Positions 41,159 to 51,032 of a stretch of 64,000 nucleotides of DNA are shown one piece after another. Numbering within the stretch: the first letter of the stretch is position 1; each line of letters opens with the position of its first letter. The notes beneath the pieces are model-generated. The model was given only the letters and a program-made list of their open reading frames with translations, made no database searches and was not told the origin of the DNA. The DNA is from [Clostridium] asparagiforme DSM 15981 (GTDB lineage Bacteria > Bacillota > Clostridia > Lachnospirales > Lachnospiraceae), in assembly GCA_025149125.1 (NCBI GenBank), contig CP102272.1, positions 434,001 through 498,000 on the forward strand. The letters run 5' to 3'. Made by a program: the position numbers and the translations under genes.

Positions 41159-43109
41159 GTGTGCCCGGCGGCGCACGTTTCTAACCGGTGCAAGTCCGGA
41201 ATCCGCCCGGTAGTGGGAAGGATATAGCCGAAGGCAAGGGTGTCCATCGTGAGGTGGAATCTGAAGGAAGCCGGATATGGGGAACATACTAACCCATGGG
41301 CAAATCTCTGGTCTGACGAACAGAAATCACATCAGGCTATGCATGAGGGTAAGACTGCATCACAAGTTGAAGCCCAATAACTACACGGAATCATGTATGG
41401 TAAATGTGGCAGATAGATGGAGAGAAAGAAACGTGTGTGTCTTCGCTCCGCTTCGGTCCGTGCAGAACAAGCATCCACTGGATGCTTTGCACCCCGGGGA
41501 GGTCTGTACGATATGTCCTGAAAGGGATAACCATTATCGTGAGATAATGCTGAACGTACAGAAGTCAGCCGAGGTCATAGTAGCCGAGAGGCAAAGGACC
41601 GAATCAATAGGAGTCCTTAGTACAACCGGGAAAGGAGGAAAGAACATTGGGTGCAGAAAACAGAGAAAGCTGCTCGCAAAGAGATAGCGCGGAACGTGAA
41701 GGGTATGTGAGAGCGCACCGTTCTTTCCGTCGGATATGGAAGGAACGGGACAGTGCACAACCGGAGCTCTTAGAGAAGATACTGGATAAGGACAACCTGA
41801 ACAGAGCGTTCAAGAGAGTAAAGGCAAACAAGGGAGCACCGGGAATCGATGGAATGACCGTGGAGGAAGCCGGAGCCTACCTTCGGAAGACCCAGAAAGA
41901 GCTTATCGGGAGAATTAAAAGGGGGAAATATACTCCCGACCCGGTAAGACGAGTGGAAATCCCAAAACCAGACGGTGGAATACGAAAGCTTGGTATTCCA
42001 ACAGTCAAAGACCGTATTTTCCAGCAAGCCATAACACAACAGCTCATGCCGGTCTATGAGCCGCTATTCTCGGAAAACAGCTATGGCTATCGACCGGGGA
42101 TAAGCGCAAAAGCCGCCATTCTGAAAGTGAAGGAGTATGCAGAACAGGGATATACCCATGCAGTGACATTAGACCTGTCGAAATACTTTGATACACTTAA
42201 CCACGAAATGCTCCTGAATATCTTGCGAAGGAATGTAAAGGACGAAAGGGTAATCCAGTGGATTAAGAGATACTTAAAGAGTGGTGTCATGGAAAACGGT
42301 GTAGTCATGGAAACCGAAGAAGGATCGCCGCAGGGCGGAAACATCTCACCCCTGCTGGCCAATATCTATCTGAACGAGTTCGACCAGGAGTTTGAGAAGC
42401 GGGGAGTGGCATTTGTACGCTACGCAGACGATATTGTGCTGTTAGCTAAAAGTGAGAGAGCCGCAAAGAGATTACTGGAATCCAGCACGAAATATCTGGA
42501 GAAAACACTGAAACTGAAAGTGAATCAAAAGAAAAGTCGTGTAGTAAGTGTGTTTGCAATCCGAAATTTTAAGTTTCTTGGCTTCACATTGGGAAAGAAC
42601 GGGAAGGGCATATATGTCCGGGTTCATGGGAAGTCATGGAAGAAGATGAAGACAAAACTGAAAGAGCTCAGTTCCCGAAGGTCTTGTCAGAGTATACGTC
42701 CTTCATTGGAAAAGATAAAAGTATTCATGCGTGGATGGCTGAATTATTATGGGATTGCGGATATGAAGAACAGGATAGACGAACTAAACTCATGGCTGTA
42801 TCACCGTATTCGAATGTGCATATGGAAACAATGGAAGTTACCCAAAACAAGGAAAAGAAATCTTATAAAACTCGGAATACCTGAATATTTTGCACATCAG
42901 GCGGCAAACAGCCGCAGGAAATACTGGTATGTAACGGGAATGGGAGCGGTCAACAGAGCATTAACACAAGAAAGACTGATAAACAGTGGCTTTTATGATT
43001 TAGCTACTGCCTATCAGTCCGTGCATGTCAACTATTGAAACCGCCGTGTACCGAACGGTACGCACGGTGGTGTGAGAGGACGGGAGTTAATCACTCCCTC
43101 CTACTCGAT
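41159..43109 (+). mobile_element. Group II intron
   Basis: The 5' end GTGTGCCC at 41159 is followed by about 490 bases of structured RNA before the reading frame. The 3' end has a clear domain V at about 43040-43070 (CCGCCGTG and CACGGTGG, with TACC/GGTA and a two-base bulge) and a domain VI hairpin (GGGAGT/ACTCCC with bulge region) ending ...CTCGAT at 43109. It encodes its own maturase. The position directly behind a terminator stem is typical of introns that target terminators (group IIC). Exact ends are inferred from motifs and could shift by a few bases. Confidence 0.88.
41647..43038 (+). CDS. ltrA: Group II intron reverse transcriptase/maturase
   Basis: A 463-residue intron-encoded protein. 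It has a reverse-transcriptase domain (NRAFKRVKANKGAPGIDGMTVEE..., palm motif VRYADDIVLLAKS, and EGSPQGGNISPLLANIYL), then the maturase X domain (GWLNYYGIADMKNRIDELNSWL...). It ends without an HNH endonuclease domain, consistent with insertion at terminator hairpins using nascent DNA. The start is TTG at 41647 with AAAGGAGG 7 bases upstream. The frame is full-length, so the element may be active. Codon use is more AT-rich than in neighbouring genes, as expected for a mobile element. Confidence 0.95.
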   Translation: MGAENRESCSQRDSAEREGYVRAHRSFRRIWKERDSAQPELLEKILDKDNLNRAFKRVKANKGAPGIDGMTVEEAGAYLRKTQKELIGRIKRGKYTPDPVRRVEIPKPDGGIRKLGIPTVKDRIFQQAITQQLMPVYEPLFSENSYGYRPGISAKAAILKVKEYAEQGYTHAVTLDLSKYFDTLNHEMLLNILRRNVKDERVIQWIKRYLKSGVMENGVVMETEEGSPQGGNISPLLANIYLNEFDQEFEKRGVAFVRYADDIVLLAKSERAAKRLLESSTKYLEKTLKLKVNQKKSRVVSVFAIRNFKFLGFTLGKNGKGIYVRVHGKSWKKMKTKLKELSSRRSCQSIRPSLEKIKVFMRGWLNYYGIADMKNRIDELNSWLYHRIRMCIWKQWKLPKTRKRNLIKLGIPEYFAHQAANSRRKYWYVTGMGAVNRALTQERLINSGFYDLATAYQSVHVNY

Positions 43110-43152
43110 TTAAATGCAACGGTAGTGAGCCGATGGCGCAGCCCGCGGCTCA

Positions 43153-44079
43153 TTACTTGCCGCCAGCCCCAATCCCAGCGTTCAAAAGCCCCATCGCCTC
43201 CTCCCGCACCTGCTTCGTGGCCGCCGGGTAAGGCCCGTACTGCAGTAGGTTGTAGGCTGCGGAGATGTTGGCGAGGCGGGCGGTGACATGTGGCGGGAAG
43301 CCCTCGCACCAGCCGAAAAGGGCGGCGGCAGTGGAGACGTTGCCGCAGCCGGTGGCGTCCACGATGGGGCCGACGGTCAGGCTGGGCTCGAAGGCGGCCT
43401 TGCCGTCCTGGATCATGTAGGAGCCGCGCTTGCCCACCCGGAAGAAACAGGGGGTGCCCAGTTCCAGAATGGCCCGGATGGCCGCCTCCTCGCCGTCAGC
43501 CTGAAACAGGCTCATGGCCTCGGGCAGGTTGAGGGAGTAGATGTCTACCTTGCGGATGGTCTCTAACACCCTGGGGGCTCTGGCCGGGTCCATGGTGGCG
43601 GAGGTGGGGATTTCCCACATAAATTTGGCCTGCTTTCCGCCTGCGCGCACCTCGTCCAGGCGGTCCCAGAGGGGATCGGCTTCTGAGGCTTCCACGTAGA
43701 TCCCCCGGGTGTCCTCCCCGCAATGGGCCGCAATGTGGGCCGGATCGATGGTGTCCAGGGTTTCTAACAGGGCTTCCTCCTCAGGGCCGTAGATGGAGAC
43801 TTCACTGTGAAGTCCCTGGTCCCCGTAGGTGAGGGTGGTGTACCAGGTGTGGGGCAGGATATAGCGCAATCCGGCGGCGCTGCAGCCGTTGGCCCGCATC
43901 CAGTCCCCGTAAAAGCGGTCGAAATCCTCCCCTACGTTGGAGAGATACAGGCAGTCGTCGCACCACAGCTTGATGCCCGCCACACAGAAAATGGAGCCGC
44001 CCAGCACCTGATCTTTCCGGCTTTGGTCCGCAAAAATAATGTCGTTGATAATGGTCGGTCCTACTACAAGATATTTCAT
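43153..44079 (-). CDS. PfkB-family sugar kinase-like protein with altered catalytic motif
   Basis: A 308-residue ribokinase-fold protein (N-terminal GPTIINDIIFAD...VLGGSIFCVAGI with the Gly-Gly motif; C-terminal anion-hole region). The usual DTTGAGD signature, whose last Asp is the catalytic base, reads DATGCGN, so the base is Asn. The rest of the helix (STAAALFGWCEG) is well kept. It may phosphorylate poorly, use another mechanism or serve as a binding protein. It follows the TIM-barrel gene by 22 bases on the minus strand and has a GAAAGGCGGGG ribosome-binding region. The intact PfkB protein at 48536 in the same cluster makes the difference notable. Confidence 0.85.
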   Translation of the reverse strand: MKYLVVGPTIINDIIFADQSRKDQVLGGSIFCVAGIKLWCDDCLYLSNVGEDFDRFYGDWMRANGCSAAGLRYILPHTWYTTLTYGDQGLHSEVSIYGPEEEALLETLDTIDPAHIAAHCGEDTRGIYVEASEADPLWDRLDEVRAGGKQAKFMWEIPTSATMDPARAPRVLETIRKVDIYSLNLPEAMSLFQADGEEAAIRAILELGTPCFFRVGKRGSYMIQDGKAAFEPSLTVGPIVDATGCGNVSTAAALFGWCEGFPPHVTARLANISAAYNLLQYGPYPAATKQVREEAMGLLNAGIGAGGK

Positions 44080-44101
44080 CGTCGTTTCACCCCGCCTTTC
44101 T

Positions 44102-45256
44102 CTATGCGATGCAGTCCAGCTGCCGCCTCAAATCCTGTTCCAGGTCCGTACTGTTCTTCAACTCGTGTAAAATGACGCACTCCGGGGAGTGGACGGCCAG
44201 GGCGCCGATCATGGCCTTCACGTATACCGGCTCCAGGGCGCCGGTGCCCAGCACCAGATGGTTGTCATACTTGGAGAGCACGATGCCCACACCGTACTCC
44301 TCCCGCTCTTCCCAGGTCTTTAAGGCGGAAATGTTCTGGTAGTATTCCCCGGTAAAAATACCATTTGTAAAATATTGGGTATCCTTCAGGCCGCAGTCGG
44401 ACAGATGGATGGACCCCACCTTTCCGGCCAGGTCCGGGTGTAGAATGTTGTGTTCCAGCCATTTAACCGCAAAGAGGCTGGGATCGTGACCATATTCCGT
44501 CTGGAGCCGGTTCATCTCCGGCGTGATCTCGCTGTCCGGAAGGTAGAAACGGGCAGAGCCGCTGCCGGCGTCCGCGCCCAGAGCGTGGAGCAGGTGGTTG
44601 ATGTCCCAGCCCAGCTTTACCTTGTGGAAGGGATCGTAAATCTGGCGGTAGAGCATCGCGTAATCCTCAGCGGTCTGCATGCCGTGCTCCAGTCCCCATC
44701 CCGCATTTTCCAGCTCAATCTGGGGGGAGTCCGGGCCGATCAGACCCCGGTCCAGCAGTTCATTGAGGAAATGCTGCAGCATGGAGATCATGGCCTGGCG
44801 GATGTCCGCCTTGGAAATGGTGAAATCCCACATGCCGTCGATGGGCGCGTAGTCGATCAGATGGAAGGTGTAGCTCTGAGCCCCCAGAGCCGTTGCAAGC
44901 TCATATTCCTGGCACCAGCGGGCGTACATGTGGGCGCCGGTCAGGTCGCCGTAATATTCGCGCACCGCGGCCAGACCGCCGAACCGCTCTTCCAGCTGGG
45001 AAAAGCTGTGTTTGGTCAAAAACGAGGTGGGGTAGGCCCAGTAGGAACAGTGGATCCGCTTCACGCTGCCTGCCGCGAGACGGTCTACAAGCGCTTCTTT
45101 TTCAGTTTCCGCTGCAAACAGAACTTCCGTGCGGTTCTTGACGTCGTCCATAAAAACTTCGATACCCTCCAGGCCGAAACGGCGGCAGAAGCCGGGGACA
45201 TCCTGTAAAGCCGCCGGAGTGAGACAGCCCTCTTTCAATGTGGTGTAATCCTTCAT
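44102..45256 (-). CDS. Xylose-isomerase-like TIM-barrel protein
   Basis: A 384-residue protein of the AP endonuclease 2 / sugar-phosphate isomerase-epimerase type. Acidic and histidine residues suited to divalent-metal binding sit at strand ends: IELENAGWG (Glu), KLGWDINHLLHAL (Asp, His) and GSIHLSDCG (His, Asp). It is longer than the usual 270-300 residues. It probably isomerises or epimerises a sugar or inositol derivative; the substrate is unknown. The ATG at 45256 is preceded by AAAGGAGC. It heads the minus-strand arm of the divergent cluster, facing the APC permease gene. Confidence 0.8.
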   Translation of the reverse strand: MKDYTTLKEGCLTPAALQDVPGFCRRFGLEGIEVFMDDVKNRTEVLFAAETEKEALVDRLAAGSVKRIHCSYWAYPTSFLTKHSFSQLEERFGGLAAVREYYGDLTGAHMYARWCQEYELATALGAQSYTFHLIDYAPIDGMWDFTISKADIRQAMISMLQHFLNELLDRGLIGPDSPQIELENAGWGLEHGMQTAEDYAMLYRQIYDPFHKVKLGWDINHLLHALGADAGSGSARFYLPDSEITPEMNRLQTEYGHDPSLFAVKWLEHNILHPDLAGKVGSIHLSDCGLKDTQYFTNGIFTGEYYQNISALKTWEEREEYGVGIVLSKYDNHLVLGTGALEPVYVKAMIGALAVHSPECVILHELKNSTDLEQDLRRQLDCIA

Positions 45257-45281
45257 ATTCGGTATGCTCCTTTCGCATTCG

Positions 45282-45305
45282 CTTAAATACAATATAACAC
45301 GTCTT
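45282..45305. promoter_or_regulatory. Operator-like box in the TIM-barrel gene promoter
   Basis: Read on the minus strand it starts AAGACGTGTTATATTG and continues TATTTAAG, covering the -10 box. It closely matches the box at 45455-45477. Confidence 0.6.
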
Positions 45306-45319
45306 AAAATGGGGTTCAA
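45291..45319 (-). promoter_or_regulatory. Promoter of the TIM-barrel/PfkB operon
   Basis: On the minus strand TTGAAC (45319-45314), 17-base spacer, TATATT (45296-45291). Confidence 0.7.
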
Positions 45320-45329
45320 TACCCAAAAT

Positions 45330-45376
45330 CACAATATTATGCACAAAAAGTGGATCTGAAAAATGTGCATATTGTG
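45330..45376. promoter_or_regulatory. Inverted repeat CACAATATTATGCACA ... TGTGCATATTGTG
   Basis: Arms at 45330-45345 and 45364-45376 lie midway between the two divergent promoters. The arms match the inverted repeat at 16881-16926 (TGTGCATAT core). It is a likely site for a shared regulator. Confidence 0.6.
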
Positions 45377-45436
45377 GAAAATAGAAGAGAAAACTCCGTT
45401 CTTACCTTAATAAACGGAAAAACAGCTGCGAAATAA

Positions 45437-46831
<1,395 letters not shown>

Positions 46832-46895
46832 ATAGGCGGCCGCCCGCACCCCGCTGTTTCCCCTTCGCCGTTCACCCTGTGAACAGCAACTTTGT

Positions 46896-46924
46896 TTGAC
46901 AGCACCGGGGGTTCGTGATATCCT
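46896..46924 (+). promoter_or_regulatory. Promoter of the GntR/UTRA regulator gene
   Basis: TTGACA (46896-46901), 17-base spacer, TATCCT (46919-46924). TGATAATACG, the reverse complement of the core of the operator-like boxes, follows at about 46946. Confidence 0.6.
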
Positions 46925-46987
46925 AAACTTATGATGTGATGTTAGGTGATAATACGATTAAATACAAGGTGTAGGGCGGTCAGACTT

Positions 46988-47710
46988 ATGAAATTATTAA
47001 ATTCAGATATTGCAATTCCTCTTTACCAGCAGCTGTATGATCTGCTTCTGGATCAGATTCGGAGCGGCGTGTACCCGCCGGGAAGCAAGATTCCCTCGGA
47101 GGAGGAGCTGTGCAAGACCTACGACCTCAGCCGTGTTACGGTGCGGAACGCCCTGGGGCGGCTGGTGGACGACAATATTCTGGTGAAGAGGCATGGGAAG
47201 GGGACATTTGTGGCGACGCCGGTATTTACGGAGAGCGCTTACGCCAACGGCAGCTTTACGAAATCCTGTGAACAGATGGGGGCCACGCCCAGCACCCAGG
47301 TGGTTTCCCGCAAGCAGGTGAAGGCGGGGAAGGCTCTGGCAAAGCAGCTGCAGCTGGAGGAGGGCGCAAAGGCGATCTGCATCAAGCGGCTCCGGTGTAT
47401 CAACGGGGTGGCGGCGATACTGGAAGTGGACTATTTTAATGGGGACATGGATTTTATGATGGAGGCGGACGTGGAGACGCGGCCCATTCTGGACGTGATC
47501 CGGGAGAACAGCGGGCTGACCGGACGGCAGTACATCGATACCTTCGAGGTCCATTTCGCCAACCGGGAGCAGGCAGGCTGCCTGAAATGCCCGGCGAACA
47601 CTCCTCTTTTGAAGGTGAGCCAGGTGGTGCTCAATGAGATGAGGGGCGTGTTATATTATAATGAACAATATATCCGCAGCGATATCTATAAGTACGTTAT
47701 GGGAAGTTAA
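46988..47710 (+). CDS. GntR-family (HutC/UTRA) transcriptional regulator
   Basis: A 240-residue regulator with an N-terminal GntR winged helix (residues 5-75: PLYQQLYDLLLDQIRSGVYPPGSKIPSEEELCKTYDLSRVTVRNAL) and a C-terminal UTRA effector domain (from about 95, including GAKAICIKRLRCINGVAAILEVDYF). UTRA regulators usually sense sugars, amino sugars or amino acids and repress nearby catabolic genes. It sits in the middle of the cluster between the permease and the BtpA/PfkB genes. Related boxes at four nearby positions are candidate binding sites. The ATG at 46988 has only a moderate ribosome-binding site (AGGGCGG). Confidence 0.92.
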   Translation: MKLLNSDIAIPLYQQLYDLLLDQIRSGVYPPGSKIPSEEELCKTYDLSRVTVRNALGRLVDDNILVKRHGKGTFVATPVFTESAYANGSFTKSCEQMGATPSTQVVSRKQVKAGKALAKQLQLEEGAKAICIKRLRCINGVAAILEVDYFNGDMDFMMEADVETRPILDVIRENSGLTGRQYIDTFEVHFANREQAGCLKCPANTPLLKVSQVVLNEMRGVLYYNEQYIRSDIYKYVMGS

Positions 47711-47735
47711 ATTTTAATGTGAAAGAAGGCAGGAT

Positions 47736-48473
47736 ATGAATCAGTTTTTATCATGTTTTAAGGTTATGAAGCCGGTGATCGGCGTGATCCACACGAAGGG
47801 GACGGACGATGCGGACATGCTCAGACGGGCCAAGGAGGAGATCCGCATCTATAAGGAAAATGGAGTGGACAGCTTTCTGGTGGAGACGTATTTCGGCACC
47901 TATTATCAGGTGGAGAAGGTTTTGGACTATGTGGCGGGCGCGGATCTGGGGATGCCCTACGGCGTCAACTGTCTCAATGTGGACGCAATGGGATTTGAGC
48001 TGGCGAGGAAGTTCGACTGCGATTATTTACAGCTGGATTCAGTGGTGGGCCATGTGAAGCCCAGGGACGAGGATTCCCTGGACGCCTTTTTCAAGCTCTA
48101 CCGGGAGCGGTGCAAGGCATACGTGATCGGCGGCGTGCGCTTCAAGTACCAGCCGGTGCTCTCCGAACATACGGTGGAGGAGGATCTGAAGATCGCCATG
48201 ACCCGCTGCGACGCCATCTGCGTGACCCAGGACGCCACCGGGCAGGAGACTTCCACGGATAAGATCGTGCAGTTCCGAAACGGCATCGGCGATTTCCCGC
48301 TGATCATCGGCGCGGGTCTGACCCCGCAGAACGTGGCGGAGAAGCTGGCTCTGGGAGACGGGGCCATTGTGGGCAGCTTCTTTAAGGACAACTATCAGGA
48401 CAACGGCGACGTGTGCCCGGCCCATGTGGCGGAGATGATGGACGCGGTGAGACGGTTCAGGGAGAAGCTGTAG
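47736..48473 (+). CDS. BtpA/SgcQ-family TIM-barrel protein
   Basis: A 245-residue TIM-barrel protein of the BtpA family (named after a cyanobacterial photosystem I biogenesis factor). In heterotrophs such genes, including E. coli sgcQ, sit in sugar or nucleoside catabolism clusters. Recognisable blocks are KPVIGVIHTKG at the N-terminus, MPYGVNCLNVDAMG, and FPLIIGAGLTPQNVAEKL, which looks like a phosphate-binding loop. The true reaction is not established. It follows the GntR gene by 25 bases with GAAAGAAGG before the ATG, and precedes the PfkB kinase, consistent with acting on a phosphorylated sugar. Confidence 0.85.
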   Translation: MNQFLSCFKVMKPVIGVIHTKGTDDADMLRRAKEEIRIYKENGVDSFLVETYFGTYYQVEKVLDYVAGADLGMPYGVNCLNVDAMGFELARKFDCDYLQLDSVVGHVKPRDEDSLDAFFKLYRERCKAYVIGGVRFKYQPVLSEHTVEEDLKIAMTRCDAICVTQDATGQETSTDKIVQFRNGIGDFPLIIGAGLTPQNVAEKLALGDGAIVGSFFKDNYQDNGDVCPAHVAEMMDAVRRFREKL

Positions 48474-48502
48474 GGCTTCCCCTTTTCCGGAATTTCGATA
48501 AG

Positions 48503-48516
48503 ACGTATTAGTACGT
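48503..48516. promoter_or_regulatory. Palindrome ACGTA-TTAG-TACGT before the second PfkB gene
   Basis: Perfect 5+4+5 palindrome in the BtpA-PfkB gap. It shares AAGACGTATTA with the box at 45455, and its TATTAGTA centre with the uxuA-type operators. Confidence 0.6.
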
Positions 48517-48535
48517 TTTGAAAGGAACGAGATAT

Positions 48536-49495
48536 ATGGGAGAGACAAAAAAGGTATTTTTTATCGGGGACGTGGCGATGGATGAGTATTACAGCGCGCC
48601 CTATTTTCCGAAGATTAAGGAGAAAATTCTGGTACAGACCCTGCCGGCGCAGATGGGCGGCATGATTGCCAACGCGGCCTGCGTGTACGCGGGATACGGC
48701 GCGCCGGTTTCATTTCTGACGGCCCTGAACCCGGGGGCGGTTTCAAAGGAGCTTTGCCGGGGCTTAAACGAAGCGGGGATTGACACGGAGTTTATGGTGT
48801 GGGATGAGTCGCTGCCGGACGCCAAGACCATTATTATTCTGGCGGAGGGGGAGCACACGGTGTTCATTCCCACCCTGAATCTGCAGCGGATCGAGCTGTC
48901 GGGGGAGGCCATGGAGGCGTTGCGGCAGGCGGATTATATTTACTCCACCTTCTGCGAGCTGCGGCCCCTGCGGTTTGGGGAAATGACGGCCTGCCAGGTG
49001 TTGGAGGACGTGAAGGCCCGGGGGTGCAGGCTGTGGGTGGATTTGGATGTTGCGGATATTCAGGACGGGGACGAGCCGCTGTTCGGGTATGTGGATACGC
49101 TGTTTGTCAATGAGAAGGGGTATGAAAACCTGGAGAAACGGGCCGGGGGAGACGTGTGCGCCTGGCTTTACGCAAAGGGCGTGCGGCGGCTGATCGTGAC
49201 ACAGGCGGAAAAGGGATGTACGGTGTATTGCCGGGATGAGGAGACTTTTTCCGTGGATGGGCTGAAGGTGCCGGTGGTGGATGTGACCGGGGCCGGAGAT
49301 ACGTTTTGCAGTTCGTTCCTCTATGGGTATACCAGGGGGATGGAGCTGCGGCAATGCGCGGAATTTGCCAACTATGCGGCATCCAGAGCGGTGACGGAAC
49401 TGGGGGCCAGGGCGGGAGCCGTGGGCGCGGAGGCTGTGCTGGACTGGGTGGAGAAGCATGGGGGCGACCGGGCGGAGTTTGAGAAATTTTTGTAA
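48536..49495 (+). CDS. PfkB-family carbohydrate kinase
   Basis: A 319-residue ribokinase-fold kinase with both signatures intact: the N-terminal Gly-Gly region QMGGMIANAACVYAGYG and the C-terminal VDVTGAGDTFCSSFLYG containing the catalytic Asp. It transfers phosphate from ATP to a sugar, nucleoside or similar alcohol in the cytoplasm. It contrasts with the partner at 43153, whose catalytic Asp is Asn. The ATG at 48536 follows AAAGGA; it is preceded by an operator-like palindrome and followed after 15 bases by the cupin gene. Confidence 0.92.
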   Translation: MGETKKVFFIGDVAMDEYYSAPYFPKIKEKILVQTLPAQMGGMIANAACVYAGYGAPVSFLTALNPGAVSKELCRGLNEAGIDTEFMVWDESLPDAKTIIILAEGEHTVFIPTLNLQRIELSGEAMEALRQADYIYSTFCELRPLRFGEMTACQVLEDVKARGCRLWVDLDVADIQDGDEPLFGYVDTLFVNEKGYENLEKRAGGDVCAWLYAKGVRRLIVTQAEKGCTVYCRDEETFSVDGLKVPVVDVTGAGDTFCSSFLYGYTRGMELRQCAEFANYAASRAVTELGARAGAVGAEAVLDWVEKHGGDRAEFEKFL

Positions 49496-49510
49496 CGGGA
49501 GGATAAAGTG

Positions 49511-50023
49511 ATGGGTGATTGTGAGAAGAACTGCATCGTGAAGCGTGCGGTGGAGATTACGGAGATTGATTACAGCCGTTATGGGATTCTTTATAATCTG
49601 AGCGGGGAAGGGGTGAATACGGGGAATACGAATCATTCCGCCGGGGACGGTTGGGAGGATACGGATACCAATGTGCCGCTTTTAGATACGCCGGGGGCGC
49701 TGGGGTACACACTGGGCAGCGGGACGCCCTTTGAGGCAGCGGAGATGGAACGGCATCTACATACCCAGGAGGCGCAGATTCCGGCGGGAGAGGCGATTGT
49801 GTTCTGCCTGGCCCAGGCGTGCGACGGAGCGCCTAAGGCGGAGGATGTGGTGCCGGTGATTTTGAGGCCGGGGTTTGCGTTTGTGATTCACCGGGGAGTG
49901 TGGCATTCGGCTTCCCATGGAATTGGCGGGGCGGCGAGGTATTATTGGCAGGCGTGGGCTTATGTGAATGAGCCTACGGTTTGGGAGGAGATTGAAGGAG
50001 GGCCGGTGAGGGTGGAGGCGTAA
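49511..50023 (+). CDS. Ureidoglycolate-lyase-like (AllA-type) cupin
   Basis: A 170-residue cupin-fold protein with the C-terminal half of the ureidoglycolate lyase (AllA) type. The segment HLHTQEAQIPAGEAIVFCLAQ gives the first ligand block, and VIHRGVWHSASHGIGG resembles the family's G-x-W-H motif. The N-terminal part is less typical. It may act on an amide- or ureido-sugar or -acid intermediate, but the substrate is inferred only from family. The ATG at 49511 is preferred over the GTG at 49508 because GGGAGG is 8 bases upstream. It is the last gene of the plus-strand arm. Confidence 0.75.
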   Translation: MGDCEKNCIVKRAVEITEIDYSRYGILYNLSGEGVNTGNTNHSAGDGWEDTDTNVPLLDTPGALGYTLGSGTPFEAAEMERHLHTQEAQIPAGEAIVFCLAQACDGAPKAEDVVPVILRPGFAFVIHRGVWHSASHGIGGAARYYWQAWAYVNEPTVWEEIEGGPVRVEA

Positions 50024-50057
50024 AAAGGAAAATCGGGTGGGGGGGATGCATCCGTTC

Positions 50058-50264
50058 GTGAGAGCCAGGAAAGCGGGGCCGGAGGGCCCGGAAAAGACGG
50101 GCACCGCTCCGAGCTCCGGCGCCGGCCTGATGCCGGCCCCTCCGCCTACGCTTTGCTCCGGGCTTTGAGAGCCCTGCGCAATCCCGCCTTTTCCGGGCCC
50201 TGGAACCTAAGTCCCTCTAAACCGCTCCAATAGTCACCTCCGGCCCCGCTTTCCTGGCTCTCAC
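50058..50264. repeat. 207-bp inverted-repeat element
   Basis: Terminal arms of 28 bases (50058-50085 and 50237-50264) are perfect reverse complements, beginning GTGAGAGCCAGG and ending CCTGGCTCTCAC. A second nested pair GGGCCCGGAAAAG (50084-50096) and CTTTTCCGGGCCC (50188-50200) extends the fold. There is no reading frame with a ribosome-binding site inside. The form suits a MITE-like or REP-like element or a stable RNA hairpin. CACCCGCTGGG occurs twice just to the right. The rest of 50024-50333 is GC-rich and featureless. Confidence 0.85.
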
Positions 50265-50333
50265 CCGCTGGGGATCGGGGCACCCGCTGGGAGTTTAGGA
50301 CGCTGGGGAGGGGGAGGACGCGGGGGTATTCGG

Positions 50334-50896
50334 TTAGGTGTTCTTCCGCGGCTTTAATTCCTCGTGTAAGTAGTTTATACGATCATTAAGCTGGTAAATT
50401 GTTTCTTCCTGGGGTTCGTAAAGGCTCAGTCCGGCCGGGTATTTGTTAATGCCGCCGGATCCGGCGCTGGCGGTCAGATTGTGGTGAGGGTCTAACCAAA
50501 CGAGATAGGATATGCCATCGATCAGAAAAACCATTACCCGTCCTTGGATTTGTTAATTCGAAATTGCCAGTAATCGCATTGCCCGCTGTGGGCAGGCGCG
50601 TTGGTATTGGTTTTAGACCATATGATTGGGTGGAGATCATGTAAAGACGCCTTCAATTCAACAATCGTTTTGTTGCTCACACTTTTTAGACAATCGAATA
50701 AATCCGGAAACCATTTTCCGCTGATGACGCCCTCGGTCGTATGATCCCCTAAATTAAACAACTCGTGGGTTCGGTCAAAGCAGGTAAATGAAAAAGAAAA
50801 ACTCTTCTCTGTAACGGCGCTGCCATTAAAGGGAAGAGTTGTCTTTTCTTTTGTCAACTGTTTGCTGACAGATGGAAGCGCGAATTTTTTAGTCAT
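50334..50896 (-). pseudogene. Frameshifted gene of an uncharacterised family, partner of the Panacea gene
   Basis: Two consecutive minus-strand frames join into one protein. The first (from 50896, MTKKFALPSVSKQL...) ends ...QFRINKSKDG at a TAA. The -1 frame continues as GRVMVFLIDGISYLVWLDPHHNL and runs to 50334. As I remember the family, the unbroken sequence reads ...INKSKGRV-x-GFLID..., so one base appears missing after AAG at about 50545. The full product would be about 188 residues. The family commonly lies beside toxin-antitoxin-type genes; its own function is unknown to me. TAATG at the break could allow re-initiation at 50534, so two coupled proteins are a less likely reading. Confidence 0.7.
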
Positions 50897-51032
50897 TCTG
50901 AGACTGCTCGTACTTTCTGGCATAATAACGGCGCATAGAGGCGCAGGAAATAGGGGGTGTGCTTAATTCCCAGGGCTTGAGGGCGCCTCTTGCCTCGATC
51001 CAGGGAACTTCGGAATGTGTTAAACTCTCAAG

